Positions 37,101-47,025 of a stretch of 64,000 bases of DNA are shown piece by piece (within the stretch, counting starts at the first letter, position 1; every line of letters starts with the position of its first letter). The position numbers were made by a program, and so were the translations under genes. Origin of the DNA: Sipunculus nudus (Eukaryota > Annelida > Sipuncula > Golfingiida > Sipunculidae); assembly GCA_026874595.1 (NCBI GenBank), contig CM049306.1, positions 22,927,019 through 22,991,018 on the forward strand, read 5' to 3'. The notes beneath the pieces were generated by a model. That model saw nothing but the letters and a program-made list of their open reading frames with translations, was not told the DNA's origin and ran no database searches.

Positions 37101-40100
37101 ATACATCCATCATAGAAGGGTTATAAGAACTTTTCTTAACATGAATTAACTACTTTTTATTAATATGTAACACAGAGAAAGCCATAAATCACACATATTC
37201 TATGGGAAGATAGGTGAATAACTGGTTTTCACAAAACAGTACAGACTTGGCATATGCTGTGATGCAAAGCTATAATGCACATAAGATCTTAAAAACATTT
37301 ATATAACAGTGAAGATGCAAATACCGTAAAATCTGTGAAATTTCGTACAGAAAAAAATAATTAAATTTGTGGAAGTCCGAAATTTAACAGTTGATTTCAG
37401 CAGTTTTAAAATTATGGTCTTGACAAGTCGGGGGTAGTGGGCGATAATAGAAGCCTCTAGTATTCACTCGCATATTTTGCATTCATCCGTGTGAACCATG
37501 AAATTTCATGAATAAAAGCATTATTTTCTATACTTGTGTTGTTTATTTTATATTATATCAGTTTGGAAAAGGAATCTGGAAATTATATCTGAAGGATTTA
37601 ATCCTGTCAAGAAGCTCGGCACCCGTACATGCTTGCGTGACATCCTAGGCTTTGCCCGGAGAGATCGTTTTTCAGGTGGCTTACGCATGGATATCCCCAC
37701 TAATGGTGCACAAAAAGCTAGAGGTCTTTAGGTCACTAAAGAGTTAAGGTACAGGTGCCAATGTTAAACTTCATGGACGTCAGCCAGCGCTTTGATATAC
37801 CGTTTGATCTCGTGTGACTTGTTTGTTGGGTGATACGGAGCCCGGGTACTCGACACTGAGTCGTTCTGGTGTGACATCCAAGACATTTATTTTAAATGTT
37901 TTAATGGAAATTAGCAATAATTTTTAAAACTAATTAACATTTTTATTACATACACCGGAGCACTGAGCTTGCTTGAAAGAGACCAATTTGAATGTGGCTT
38001 ACACACGGAAATCCCCTTTATGGTGCACATAAAGCTAGTGGTCTTGAGATCATTTACGGAGTTAATTCTTATTATCCAATTTCCAACCTCCGTCAAACTT
38101 CATGGGCATCTGTCAGTTATTCAGGGCGTGTTGCTCGCATCCCGGACAATTAATTTATTGTCACTGTAACAAAAATCTTAGTTTTCAGTCAATTTACATT
38201 CTATATGATGTAGATATTATTCATATTAATTATCAATAGCATGGCATTCACATCGATCGGACGGATAGGCTTGTTCAAATCCAGATAACAGGGTGGGGTT
38301 ATGTCAGTGTTACATTCACGGCAGTCCTGCTAACGTCAAATATGGCGTAACAGACCATCGGCAGTTCGAAATTTAACATGTCATTTTAATAAATATGGTT
38401 ACTGAAGAAAGACCGTGTACGAAATTCATCGAGGTACGAAATTTCACAGATTTTACGGTATACTGAATAACTATATGTACACTGATCTATCACACACAAT
38501 GGAGGTATCAACTTTAATCAGAAGCTTCTGGCAAATGAAGTGCTAAAGGAAGACTGAGAAACTTGATTCTTGTATAATTTTTTTTGTACAGCAACTATAT
38601 TACTTACCACAATTTTTCTCCATAAACTGTTGAATGAAGCCCTCAATGTCATCTGGACCACTACATCGAGAGCAGCCTGGCTGACCCTCCTCTGACCCAG
38701 AGGCCAGCAGGTCATTAGAGAGGTCAGAGTTCATGAGGGCTTCATTTTGTTCTTGCTGCAGTAGCTGCTGCTGGAGTTCTTTTTCATAGTCATCTAGGGA
38801 TAAAACAGGAGACATTAAACCTGAATTTACAAGATGAGCATATCAAAGCAGGAAAACTTTATTGTTAAGATTTACGTAAAATAATAGGGAAAACTTATTT
38901 GCTCCAACATTCCTTTCATCTAAGTTCACTGAAATTCATGGAGAACTTTTTGAGGCATTGTTTTGACAGACAGACACATATATTAATATATATCAACACA
39001 TAATCTCAACATTTTTGTGGGTAAATTCATTCTAGCATTGCTAGGAAAGGTTTAAGTACCTGAAAGGCCTTTATGTTTTCAGAAATAGCACCCATTGGAT
39101 TGTTCTTCTTAGATTTTCTCTATATACCATCTGGTGGTGCCATAGACGCCATTTAAAATATCAGAGTGTTATTTTTAAAACTTAATTTAAGGACAGTTTA
39201 ATACAAATCTTTAATTGACTTGTACTCATGCAATTACATATTATTGCTGAATGGTAGTTTTCCAAGAATAAGTCCATAGCCGGTAAGTAGGGATATAACC
39301 TGGAGTATGAAGAGTGCTATAGGATAAAAATGAAATACAATTATAAAGCTTTTAGCCTTTCAGGTTTTATATGCAAGATACTAGCAATAATCTAGAAGCA
39401 ATAACCTGTAATAATGACATAAGATAAATACTCTGAGGTTCTACTGAAACTTCTTATGTGCCCTTAAACTGAACACTTTAACCAATGGGGTATGTCCTAC
39501 CCCAGTTGACTGTTACTATCAAACTGTACAATTAGGCTTTACCCTGAAGCCAATGGTACTCTACTTTCTGTCATACCAAGCACATGCTTTGTCCATGATC
39601 TCCGAAAAAAAAGATTAAACGTACTTACTAACAATATTCTGCAGGTGCTGCTTGCCATAAAAGTGTTCCTTCCTGTTGTGCTGAGAGCGGAAATACATAT
39701 TGCACACCCGGCAGTAAAGGCCGTCATCCTACATGAAAATATATGTAGTCTTTTTATAAAGTAAGAAAACAGCTGAAAAGGGTTGAAGTGAATAAGTTAA
39801 ACATTGAATTTATTTCTTTTTGTCAGGATGATGTTAACTGATCATTTCCACTACATTACCAGGATTGCTGCAAGACTGGAGTATGAAGCCAAACTTTTTT
39901 ATCACTATTGCCTAACAAACAGCAGAAAAGTTATTATTGAAAAATTTTATATTTTTTGGAGTCTTATTCCAATTCTGCCAACAGGCTTATTCCAATTCAC
40001 AATTAATAAAACTCTTATTTTCCTTAGAAGCCTGAATTAGTATTAACAGACTGTTCTACCACTTCAATACACACAACCATGCACAAAATTATATTTGATA

Positions 40101-43100
40101 ATTACTGGTAATTAATTCAAAGATGACCAGAATTTGGTTGGTTTTGCAATGCAAAAGTAGATATATTGCTCCTCTTCTGATCAGCCCATAGGCCTCCCAT
40201 CCCCAAATTTGAGGAAAAAAAATCCTGACTATTTCAAGATGAAGGTTAGGGATACCCGTTTCCTAACACTTCCAAGATTTTTCCAGAAACATTTCACGTA
40301 TCAAATTTGATGATTATGAGTGGTTCAAAAGTAATAGTGTAAAGAAAATATTTCTATTTCTGCTGATATGACCTTGAAGATGAAGGTCAAGGTCACTTTT
40401 TTTAACACTTCTTAGATTTTGGCTGGGAAATTTTACAAGTTGAATTTCATGAAATTATATCAAGTGGTTTAAAAGTTTTTCAAACAATTTCTATTCCCAC
40501 TGATTTGACATTGAAGATTAAGGTCAAGGTCACCAGTTTTTTGGACTCATCATTCACCTTGGTTGAAACTGGTGTATCAAATTTGAGGGAAAAATATGCA
40601 ATTATGGGGTTCACACAAATTTTCAATTTTGGCCTATTTGACCTTGATGATGAAGGTCAAGGTCATTGGTTTCAGACTTGTCTGAGATTTTGGTAGAATT
40701 TAAATTTCATATTTCATGAAAAAATGTTGAGACTTTCAAAAGCTATCACTTTCACAAGAAATGACACAGACGACGCCAACTACGGACGACAATGACAACA
40801 ACAGACAAAACACTATATGTCTCCCCCAATGGGAGGGGAGACATAAATATAGTTTACCTCCAGATCATCAGAAAGTGCTGCTGCATCAATTTCTAGTCCA
40901 GTCCCCTCCTCTTCTGTGTAAAACATAAACACTTGTTAGGATGTATGAAGAATACAAGCCTGGTATGTCTGAAGTACATTTTATAAATATCATCATCAAG
41001 ATGCTTGAGATTTTGAGAGGTTGCTTCAGTCTATTCCTTCCAAGACCTTTATATTTACTATGAAACTGATGAAAGTAATTCTACTGATACTGAAGGTTTT
41101 ACAGATTTGGATACAAAATTTTAGTTGTTGTGTAACATATATTTTTTTTTAATTTTGGACTTGCAGTATATCATTAATGTACTTCAACAAGTGTACCAGA
41201 GCAATGATAATAAAAAATACAAATACTGAAGGCTCTGGCTATAACCAATGTGACTAATAATTACCCTGGCCATAAACAATATGATTACTGAAGCTCTGAC
41301 CATAACCAATGATCACTGATGGCTCTGGCAATAATACATATAAATGATTCCTGCCATGAATCACACACCCAGGCCAATAATCAAGAATATCAGCCCTAGA
41401 AGACAATGATATGACTTGTTGTATGGTGTACCTGATCCCATGCCGTTCTGTCTCTTTTTCTTCAGGAACTGCTGGTACGCCTTTGACTGCTGATACACCT
41501 TCAGCTCCTCAATGTAACGCTTTTTGTCCTCTTCTGCCTGGTCCAGGAATTTCTGTACACAAAATTCAATGATTAAATTAATAATTAAACTAATAAATGT
41601 CTTCTTATTTCACTTGTCTCATACTGTTTTAATCTGAAAACCCTTTGCCTATTTGCATGTTTCAGTGGATTAAGGTGCCAGTTGCATGCATTTGCCATTC
41701 TGCTAATGCTACTTTATAAAAGCATGTAAAGTAACCATGGATACAGGTGATGTCAGGAAATGGGGCAAGATGGGGCAATAATTCACATTATATACATGAC
41801 GGCTCATACTTATCACTGGAAGGGGTGTCACTTTAGTACAGGACTTATGGACATGATCTTCTTTCTTCATCCCCCCCATCCCCCTGCCACTGGTCCCTAC
41901 TAGGAGAATGCTGCAGTCTTTTTGTGCAGCTGGGTGCCTTTTTGAATACAGTTTTTGTGAGGGATCACAGTCCTTAAAGGCCCGTTTCGAAAGGCTGAAG
42001 GAGCAGACTTTATCTATATGTATGATCATTTTATTTTTTTTGTGCATTTTATCTCCTCCTTTAATTTAAAATGGTAACAAAGTCAGAACATCTGCAATAA
42101 TCCCTTTTGATTTCATACTGTTAGAAATGGCCCTAGCACACTATTATGCTGCCATCAACTAGTCAGTTTATTGCACCAGCAGCTCTGGCACATATTATCC
42201 TCTCCATTTATACATTTCAACTGGACATACATTGATAGGGATACTATAGCATTTAAATATGCAAGCATATCTTATTTATATTGGTAAGGAACTAATTTCT
42301 TGGAGTAAAGGTATGCTTAATGTACTTAAATGTATGAAAATACAGGCCTTTCAACTGGAAATGTATATGGTTAGATTTCTCTGACTTTAGTACTCCTTTC
42401 AGCATTTTCAAAGGGTATATTTAAAACAAGTCCTACCTGTTTGGCTTCCTGTGACATACTTGACCACTCATTTCCCATGATCTTTGTGATTTCAGCAAAC
42501 TGCAGCTTGGGACACCCCTGCTTGATCTCCTGTCTGCGATCAATCGAGTACAACACATACCTGCAGGAAAAACCAACATGGTCTGTACTTATACAACAGC
42601 AGTCAGCAGGTACAGATGACAACAGACATTCCAGATAATTGATGAAAATGCAATTGTACGCTAAGTTAAAACTGGTGATGGGTTTGGTTTAGTACTTGTA
42701 GACTCATCATTCTGGACAAACCTAGGGCGACTAAATTTATTTTATTTAAATAATTGTGAAATAAATACCACAAATTAATTTAGAGGAATTAATAAATACT
42801 GTCTTGGTGAGAAAAGACTGTTTCTTCAATAACCCAACAGAAATATAACAGAACAATGAACAACAGTTATAACTGCTACATTTACAAAGATTTATAAAGA
42901 ATTCAATGGTTAAGTGTGAATAAAAAGACCATGTACTAGTTTGCACCAGCAAAACATAAATGTTTGTGGCAGGGTGGATGATTAAATTAAATCAAATGAT
43001 CACTTGAGGGTAACTTAATGAGACAGGAGATAAAAATCCCCTGTCTACTCACCCACTTGCCGGGGCTTTTGGTGCATTGCTTATTTGGTCTGGTTTACGC

Positions 43101-46100
43101 TTTCTCCCTTTCGGCCAGCCACCCTTCTTTTTCTGCATCATAAATGGTACATATCTTTACAAATTAAAAACCTCATGATAATAACAAACAATATCTGTTC
43201 AGTAAAATAAATTCATCATACAGCCCAGAAAATGAATACTGGAAACTTAAACCAAATATTCTTATTTGGACCTGATCCCCCTTTTGTGGGGGAAGTCCTC
43301 ATGATCTTGGCAAGGAATTTGTTAGGCGTTTATAGATTCTTTTTAGAACTCTTCACGAATTGCATATTGTTACATGTTTTCATCTTCAGAATGAGAAAAT
43401 CAGTTATCAAAACAATACCATTATATCAGATGAGGATTCATAACCCTTACTGGTGCTGGGTCAGTATTGCGTGCAGGAACCGCTGTGGTGGTGGTGGGCA
43501 GCTGTATGTTGATGGGTGTACATCCCGTATCCACAGGCTGAGCACTCACTACTTCCCCATGATTGTCAAATAAACTGCAAGATTGGCTGTCAATCAACCC
43601 GCTGGTCGGTACCAGTAGCTGCCCTGTAGGTGGCAGCAAATAAAACATGTGAAAATCAAAGGCAGCAAAACAAAGATCACCAGAAAACATGAAAATCCCT
43701 GATTTGCTTTTAAACCTGTTTCCAACAGTAAACTATTACAAATAACTTTAACAGGGCCCATCTAAGGTGACATCAATATATTTTATGAGTTCAGAACATT
43801 ACTCATTATAAATCACCACATTTAAGTGATTGAACTGGTTAATATTAAATGTGAACAAACATTGATTATTGAACATTTATAAAACCATTCACTACTGCCA
43901 GTATAATCGGAAGTAAAAAGACTTTAACAGAAGCAAGTAAAAATGTGTTACTTTATACTTGATGATGTGCAGGGGCATCAGGTTTTTTATTATATTATTC
44001 ATATGAAAGCAAAATATTTAGATATTTAAAAAAAGGCAAAAACACAAAGAGCCTGAGTTTCAGTAAAAGAGAACTGACACAAGTACAATAACATTTGAAT
44101 TGTGATATATATGAGTAAAAAATGGGTACCTGACAAGTCTGCTGTGGACGAAACATTTCCTAGTGATACTACTTGATCTGACACTGACAGCACAAACCTA
44201 AAATCATAAAGAGAAGTCATCTTAAATGCATAAATATGTAAAGACATCAAAGGGATGAACAAAGGCAATTAAACATCAAATAATTGGTCCTTTGTTTAAG
44301 TCAAATATCTGCCATACCATAAATTAGTCCCCTAGACTGGAGCATGATGGTTTTCTAGGTTTACAGTATTTTTGCACCATCTCTGCATGTGATATTGTAA
44401 ACCAAAATGTACTATAAAAGGACTGATCCTACAAACGATTTTGCCAGGACTCAATACCTGTACTCTTAGAAGAAGACTCAAAAGAGGGGGCTAAAGCCGC
44501 TCAATATGCAGAAAGCAAAATCCTGGGGAGATGCAAAATCCTACACTGCTTTTTCTATATCACTGTATCAAAAAGATACAGGTTTCCCCAGCTTTGTTAA
44601 TAACTCATGCCTAATTAGTTAAAGGAATTTTGAAACAGTTTCTATTATCTTTCCACTGTTTTCTACATCAATCATAGATGTTCATCTAATAATGAAATAA
44701 AGACATGAATATTAATATGATTATATTTAATTCTATCATTCAATTTTTTTTCAGCTAAAGAATTTTCACATAAATATTCATTTCATTCATTTAATTTAAT
44801 AAGTGTTAATTTAGTATTAAATAATTTGAGATAATATTCATTATTATTCACACTTTAGACAAAACTGAAAGTTTCATAAATATTTTGGTTAAAATTGTGT
44901 TATTAGAAAAACAGTCCTGGCAAAGCCATAAATGATTACATAAATATACTATTTTCCATGATAAATCATACCAATAATTTATTTATTAATTTTATTAGCC
45001 CGATTCAATCGGACTCAATATTATTAGGCCCGCCATATATTGAGTCCGATAGCCATACAGTGAGAGTTACTACAATATAAGCCTCAGACTACACGCCACC
45101 CAATGCCCTTGTAACCAGTCAACAGGTGTTTATTACCCTGTGCCTGCGGTCATTCTTCAGAGCCGGGCCCGTTGAAACAAAATGTAACAACATTTTAGCT
45201 GTCAATCACTCGAGTCAGCGAGGCTATCAGGGAGGTCATCACGTGCGCCTGTTCAACCGTTCTTCTCTGTCCCTACTAAACTCGCTGACACGCCTCTAGC
45301 CCGATTTAATCAGACTCAATATTATAAGGCCCTGCCATATATTGAGTCCGATAGCTATACAGTAAGAGTTTCTACAATATAAGCCTCTGACTACACACCA
45401 CCCAATGCCCGTGTTACCAGTGTCAACAGGTGTTTATTACCCTGTGCCAGCCCATCACTCTTGAGAGCTGGGCCTGTTGAAACAAAATGTAACAGAATTT
45501 TAGCTGTCAATCACTCGAGTCATCGAGGCTGTCAGTGAGGTCATCAAGTGCGCCTATTGGACTGTTCTTCTCTGTCCCTACTAAACTCGCTGACATGCCT
45601 CTGGTAAAAAGGTCAGCGAGTATTTAAGAATGATTTTGAATTAAGTTTAATTTTAGTTGCTATCGAAACCATGAAACACATACTTATGGGTGTTAAACAG
45701 GTGTTATCCTGTGTCATGTTGTAAGGCAGTAAACAGGCAGTCAAAGAAGATGCAACGGATCTGTTGCAACTTCCGTTGCTTATATTGTAGAAACTCTCAC
45801 AGTATGGCTATCGGACTCAATATATGGCAGGGCCTAATAATATTGAGTCCGATTCAATCGGGTTACTGCAAAACAACAAGACACAGGATTATACCATTTT
45901 AACACCAATAAGCATGTGTTTCATGGTTTCGATAGCAACTAAAATTAAACTTGGATTATCATTTTTAAAAATTTACCGACGTTTTAACCAGAGGTGTGTT
46001 AAATATATAGCAGGGCCTATTAATATTGAGTCCGATTCAATCGGGCTATAATTTTATAAATCAAATTAAAACTGTAAAATTACAAATAAAGTAATTAAAT

Positions 46101-46409
46101 CAACACACAAGGTCCTACCTCCTGTTGCTATCCACAACTAGACGTACTCCCGGCTGGGGGTGTTGGGTTTGCGGTCCCGCGCCATCCCCCACCCCCGGGA
46201 CTACTTGAGGGTTTTGGGGTGGGGGTTCGGCGTCAAAGGCCTTGACGTCTGTTGCGAGTGATGGGTCCAAGGACTGTGCCAATGAAAACACAGTGCCGTT
46301 CAAAACTACGGTAGCGTTATTACAACACTCCGTATTCGTCTCCGACAGGTCGTCCATGAGTTCCTCATGCTCATGCACTCTTAATGACACCACTTTATGA
46401 TTTACATTC
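28077..46409 (-). CDS. HMG20A/B-like HMG-box protein with C2H2 finger and coiled coil (11 coding exons)
   Basis: Seen: exons 46119-46409 (coding from ATG 46357), 44130-44197, 43451-43623, 43053-43132, 42437-42560, 41432-41552, 40858-40913, 39629-39728, 38608-38793, 36653-36744 and 28077-28196. They join to 1359 nt in phase (452 residues plus TAG). Layout: acidic N-terminus with QPPQ-rich linker, KKKGGWPKGRKRK at 161-173, HMG box at about 178-250, C-x2-C-x12-H-x5-H finger at 288-320, coiled coil at about 321-420. Family knowledge: HMG20A/B (iBRAF/BRAF35) are non-sequence-specific HMG proteins that work with LSD1-CoREST; GWPKGRKRK then NAPK..GYV is their signature. Odd: a zinc finger is not part of vertebrate HMG20A/B as I recall them, and the protein is about 100 residues longer. 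It may be a lineage-specific relative. Confidence 0.72.
28676..29070 (+). mobile_element. Repeat element fragment with GACAGACGGACAGGG edge
   Basis: Starts near GGGCCCCGCTAAAGACCC. Ends with GGACAGACAGACGGACAGGG, then ATTACTATAGGGCACTATAG. It follows the same plan as the other tandem-core elements but has a single core. Edges are approximate. Confidence 0.45.
29133..34660 (-). mobile_element. Helentron/pearl-like element B (interrupted by element C)
   Basis: The left end ACAAATGACCCATGGGTCATGACGCTCAGCTGAC is the reverse complement of the right end of element A, and the right end GTCAGCTGAGCTAA is the reverse complement of A's left end. Core units of about 336 bp recur (phrases CACCAGTCTGCAGAAACT and CATGGAGACTTTTCATGG). 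Near the right end, GGACAGACGGACGACGG precedes a hairpin, GCTCAGC..GTCAGCTGAGC. It is split by element C at 30463-33620. No ORF of note. Confidence 0.68.
30463..33620 (-). mobile_element. Element C, related-end element nested in element B
   Basis: Begins CAAGGGACCCATGGGTCACG, then GCGCTCAGCTGATC, and ends ACTTATAGTCAGCTGAGCTAA, preceded by a (GGAC)n-rich stretch at 33516-33572. The flanks ...AAATAGAGAAAA and ATTATAAAAATTTGAAAAAA rejoin to a normal B core unit. The interior holds two decayed copies of another unit (about 32280-32880 and 32940-33440; phrase CCAATTTT(C/T)GG(T/C)ATGGTAGGAGAT). Its ends match B, but its body does not. Confidence 0.65.
34830..36026 (+). mobile_element. Tandem-core element with GTATCCGC..GCGGATAC hairpin end, unit about 270 bp
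   Basis: Core units are marked by GGCAGA(C/A)AAA(C/T)AGA..GCTGTGCAAAAATGG at about 34845, 35123, 35402 and 35663. The right end is a hairpin at 35996-36025 with arms GTATCCGC and GCGGATAC. Frames crossing it are repeat-derived and not coding. Confidence 0.65.
36265..36727 (-). repeat. 76-bp tandem array made from the 3' part of an exon plus its donor
   Basis: On the minus strand each unit reads from GAACTTCAGC..TCAGT through AACAAAGAGAAAAATACAC to CATCTCAAGGTGAG. The exon end CTCAAG|GTGAG recurs at plus positions 36648, 36572, 36496, 36420, 36344 and 36267, with spacing of 76 (once 77). The copy at 36344 has GGAGAG in place of GGTGAG. The first copy is the real exon end (codons RELQRSVEKN..IEHLK). 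Confidence 0.92.
36653..36744 (-). CDS. HMG20-like penultimate coding exon (coiled coil)
   Basis: 92 nt from ATACTTTCAG|AAAGGG to CTCAAG|GTGAGA. With the G from the previous exon it reads ERESEIRELQRSVEKNKEKN and onward, a coiled coil like the C-terminal HMG20 helix. It ends in phase 0 only at this donor. Read-through into the array meets a stop near 36552. Confidence 0.75.
37322..38460. mobile_element. TIR element, 1.14 kb, ends TACCGTAAAATCTGTG..
   Basis: The left end TACCGTAAAATCTGTGAAAT and the right end (reverse complement, ending ATTTTACGGTA) match over about 27 bp, with TTCGTAC at the inner border. A TA at each edge could be the target duplication. The interior has a degenerate duplication (phrases GTGGCTTAC.CA and AAACTTCATGG.C at about 37677/37993 and 37766/38096). 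No transposase. It sits in the intron 36745-38607. Confidence 0.75.
38608..38793 (-). CDS. HMG20-like exon: glutamine-rich coiled coil
   Basis: 186 nt from TTATCCCTAG|ATGACT to TTGTG|GTAAGT. Encodes DYEKELQQQLLQQEQNEALM, then an acidic linker and DDIEGFIQQFMEKNC. Phase joins cleanly to both neighbours. Confidence 0.8.
38794..39628 (-). other. Intron, no recognisable content
   Basis: AT-rich, nothing recognised. Confidence 0.65.
39629..39728 (-). CDS. HMG20-like exon: C2H2 zinc finger of U1/matrin spacing
   Basis: 100 nt from TCATGTAG|GATGAC to GTTA|GTAAGT. Encodes YCRVCNMYFRSQHNRKEHF followed by YGKQH: C-x2-C-x12-H-x5-H. This spacing is typical of U1-like, JAZ or matrin fingers, which often bind double-stranded RNA or act in splicing and chromatin factors. 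Confidence 0.8.
40330..40847 (+). mobile_element. Tandem-core element with ATGTCTCCC..GGGAGACAT hairpin end
   Basis: Core units of about 134 bp are marked by AAGGTCAAGGTCA at about 40385, 40519 and 40650. The terminal hairpin at 40817-40844 has arms ATGTCTCCC and GGGAGACAT (imperfect). The hairpin ends 14 bp from the exon at 40858. The left edge is uncertain. Confidence 0.6.
40858..40913 (-). CDS. HMG20-like exon: acidic linker
   Basis: 56 nt from TTTTACACAG|AAGAGG to CTGGAG|GTAAAC. Encodes EEEGTGLEIDAAALSDDLE between HMG box and finger. Confidence 0.78.
41432..41552 (-). CDS. HMG20-like exon: end of HMG box
   Basis: 121 nt from TGTGTACAG|AAATTC to GGATCAG|GTACAC. Encodes KFLDQAEEDKKRYIEELKVY then QQSKAYQQFLKKK: helix III of the HMG box plus basic extension. 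Confidence 0.83.
42437..42560 (-). CDS. HMG20-like exon: HMG box helices I-II
   Basis: 124 nt from TTCCTGCAG|GTATGT to AAACAG|GTAGGA. Encodes YVLYSIDRRQEIKQGCPKLQ and GNEWSSMSQEAKQ. The W of GNEW and the LQFAEITKIMGNEW pattern match HMG20-type boxes (human: PFPEITRMLGNEW, recalled). Confidence 0.85.
43053..43132 (-). CDS. HMG20-like exon: basic GWPKGRKRK patch and start of HMG box
   Basis: 80 nt from TTATGATGCAG|AAAAAG to AGTGG|GTGAGT. Encodes KKKGGWPKGRKRKPDQISNA then PKAPASG. GWPKGRKRK followed by SNAPK is the most diagnostic HMG20 feature here. Confidence 0.83.
43451..43623 (-). CDS. HMG20-like exon: low-complexity linker
   Basis: 173 nt from CCACCTACAG|GGCAGC to GCACCA|GTAAGG. Encodes GQLLVPTSGLIDSQSCSLFD and a T/P-rich stretch (LPTTTTAVPARNTDPAP). 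Disordered N-terminal region. Confidence 0.75.
44130..44197 (-). CDS. HMG20-like exon: N-terminal linker
   Basis: 68 nt from GATTTTAG|GTTTGT to TTGTCAG|GTACCC. Encodes FVLSVSDQVVSLGNVSSTAD in phase with both neighbours. Confidence 0.7.
44997..46050. mobile_element. Foldback-like element, ends AGCCCGATTCAATCGG
   Basis: The left end AGCCCGATTCAATCGGACTC and the right end ..GAGTCCGATTCAATCGGGCT are inverse repeats extending through AATATTATTAGGCCC. The left part is duplicated in tandem (about 44998-45296 and 45297-45605, each with ACAGGTGTTTATTACCCTG). The right part has two inverted copies of the end (at about 45790-45864 and 46010-46049). No ORF. A decayed relative lies at 57837-58150. Confidence 0.72.
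46119..46409 (-). CDS. HMG20-like first coding exon
   Basis: A strong acceptor TTTTTTTACTGTGTTTTACAG precedes 46409, so an upstream non-coding exon is likely. The first in-frame ATG is at 46355-46357 (context CTCATGG), giving MDDLSETNTECCNNATVVLN and a P/Q/V-rich tail to SNR. Out-of-frame ATGs upstream in the exon may act as short uORFs. The donor is GGAG|GTAGGA at 46118. Confidence 0.65.
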
Positions 46410-46813
46410 CTGTAAAACACAGTAAAAAAAGGCAACTGAAAACAGTTATCTGTCGCCTGTGATCACCGGAAGTTCATATGGACATCGTTTTAGTTCTCAA
46501 GTGTATCGACAGGTGTCGCTGCAAAAAATGTAGTTCTTTTTGAGTTATAGATGGCGCCGTTAACGTTAGTTGGCATTCAACCCGATGAAATGAGTGTTTG
46601 AGTAAAGATCTAATTCCACGTTTAATTGCTTTAATTTTATTCAGTCTTTTATTCAATACTTTCAAAGGTACACACGTTTGACTGCAATTAAAGTATGAAC
46701 TTAAATATGTCGGAATGACGCATAATTTCACCGGAAATGTTCACCATTGCTTATAGACTGATAACTGTAGAAAGATACACCTGCACAACCTTTATCAACA
46801 GCTACACGAGGTG
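46410..46813 (-). promoter_or_regulatory. Possible 5' region of the HMG20-like gene
   Basis: Short interval between the first coding exon and the hAT element, moderately GC-rich compared with its surroundings. No TATA box is clear. The 5' non-coding exon may lie here or beyond the transposon. Confidence 0.25.
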
Positions 46814-47025
46814 GTGGCCAACAGGGGCGGATTAAGGTTGCATGGGGCCCCTGGCTGTATTTCAAGCAGGGGCCCTTTTCCTCAAACATATAACCTGTGT
46901 ACAAATAAACAAGACATGAAAACAAAAACAAATTTTATGCCTTTATATGCTAGCTATCAATCCATTACATGCAACATAACACAAGTATATAGCAGTAATA
47001 CTGTAATAGCACGTCATCCCATCAT

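Noticed and set aside
46410-46435. Upstream extension of the HMG20-like first coding exon to a start at 46435
   Set aside because: The codon there is TTG, not ATG, and a strong acceptor (poly-T then CAG) lies between it and the rest of the frame, so it is intron sequence.
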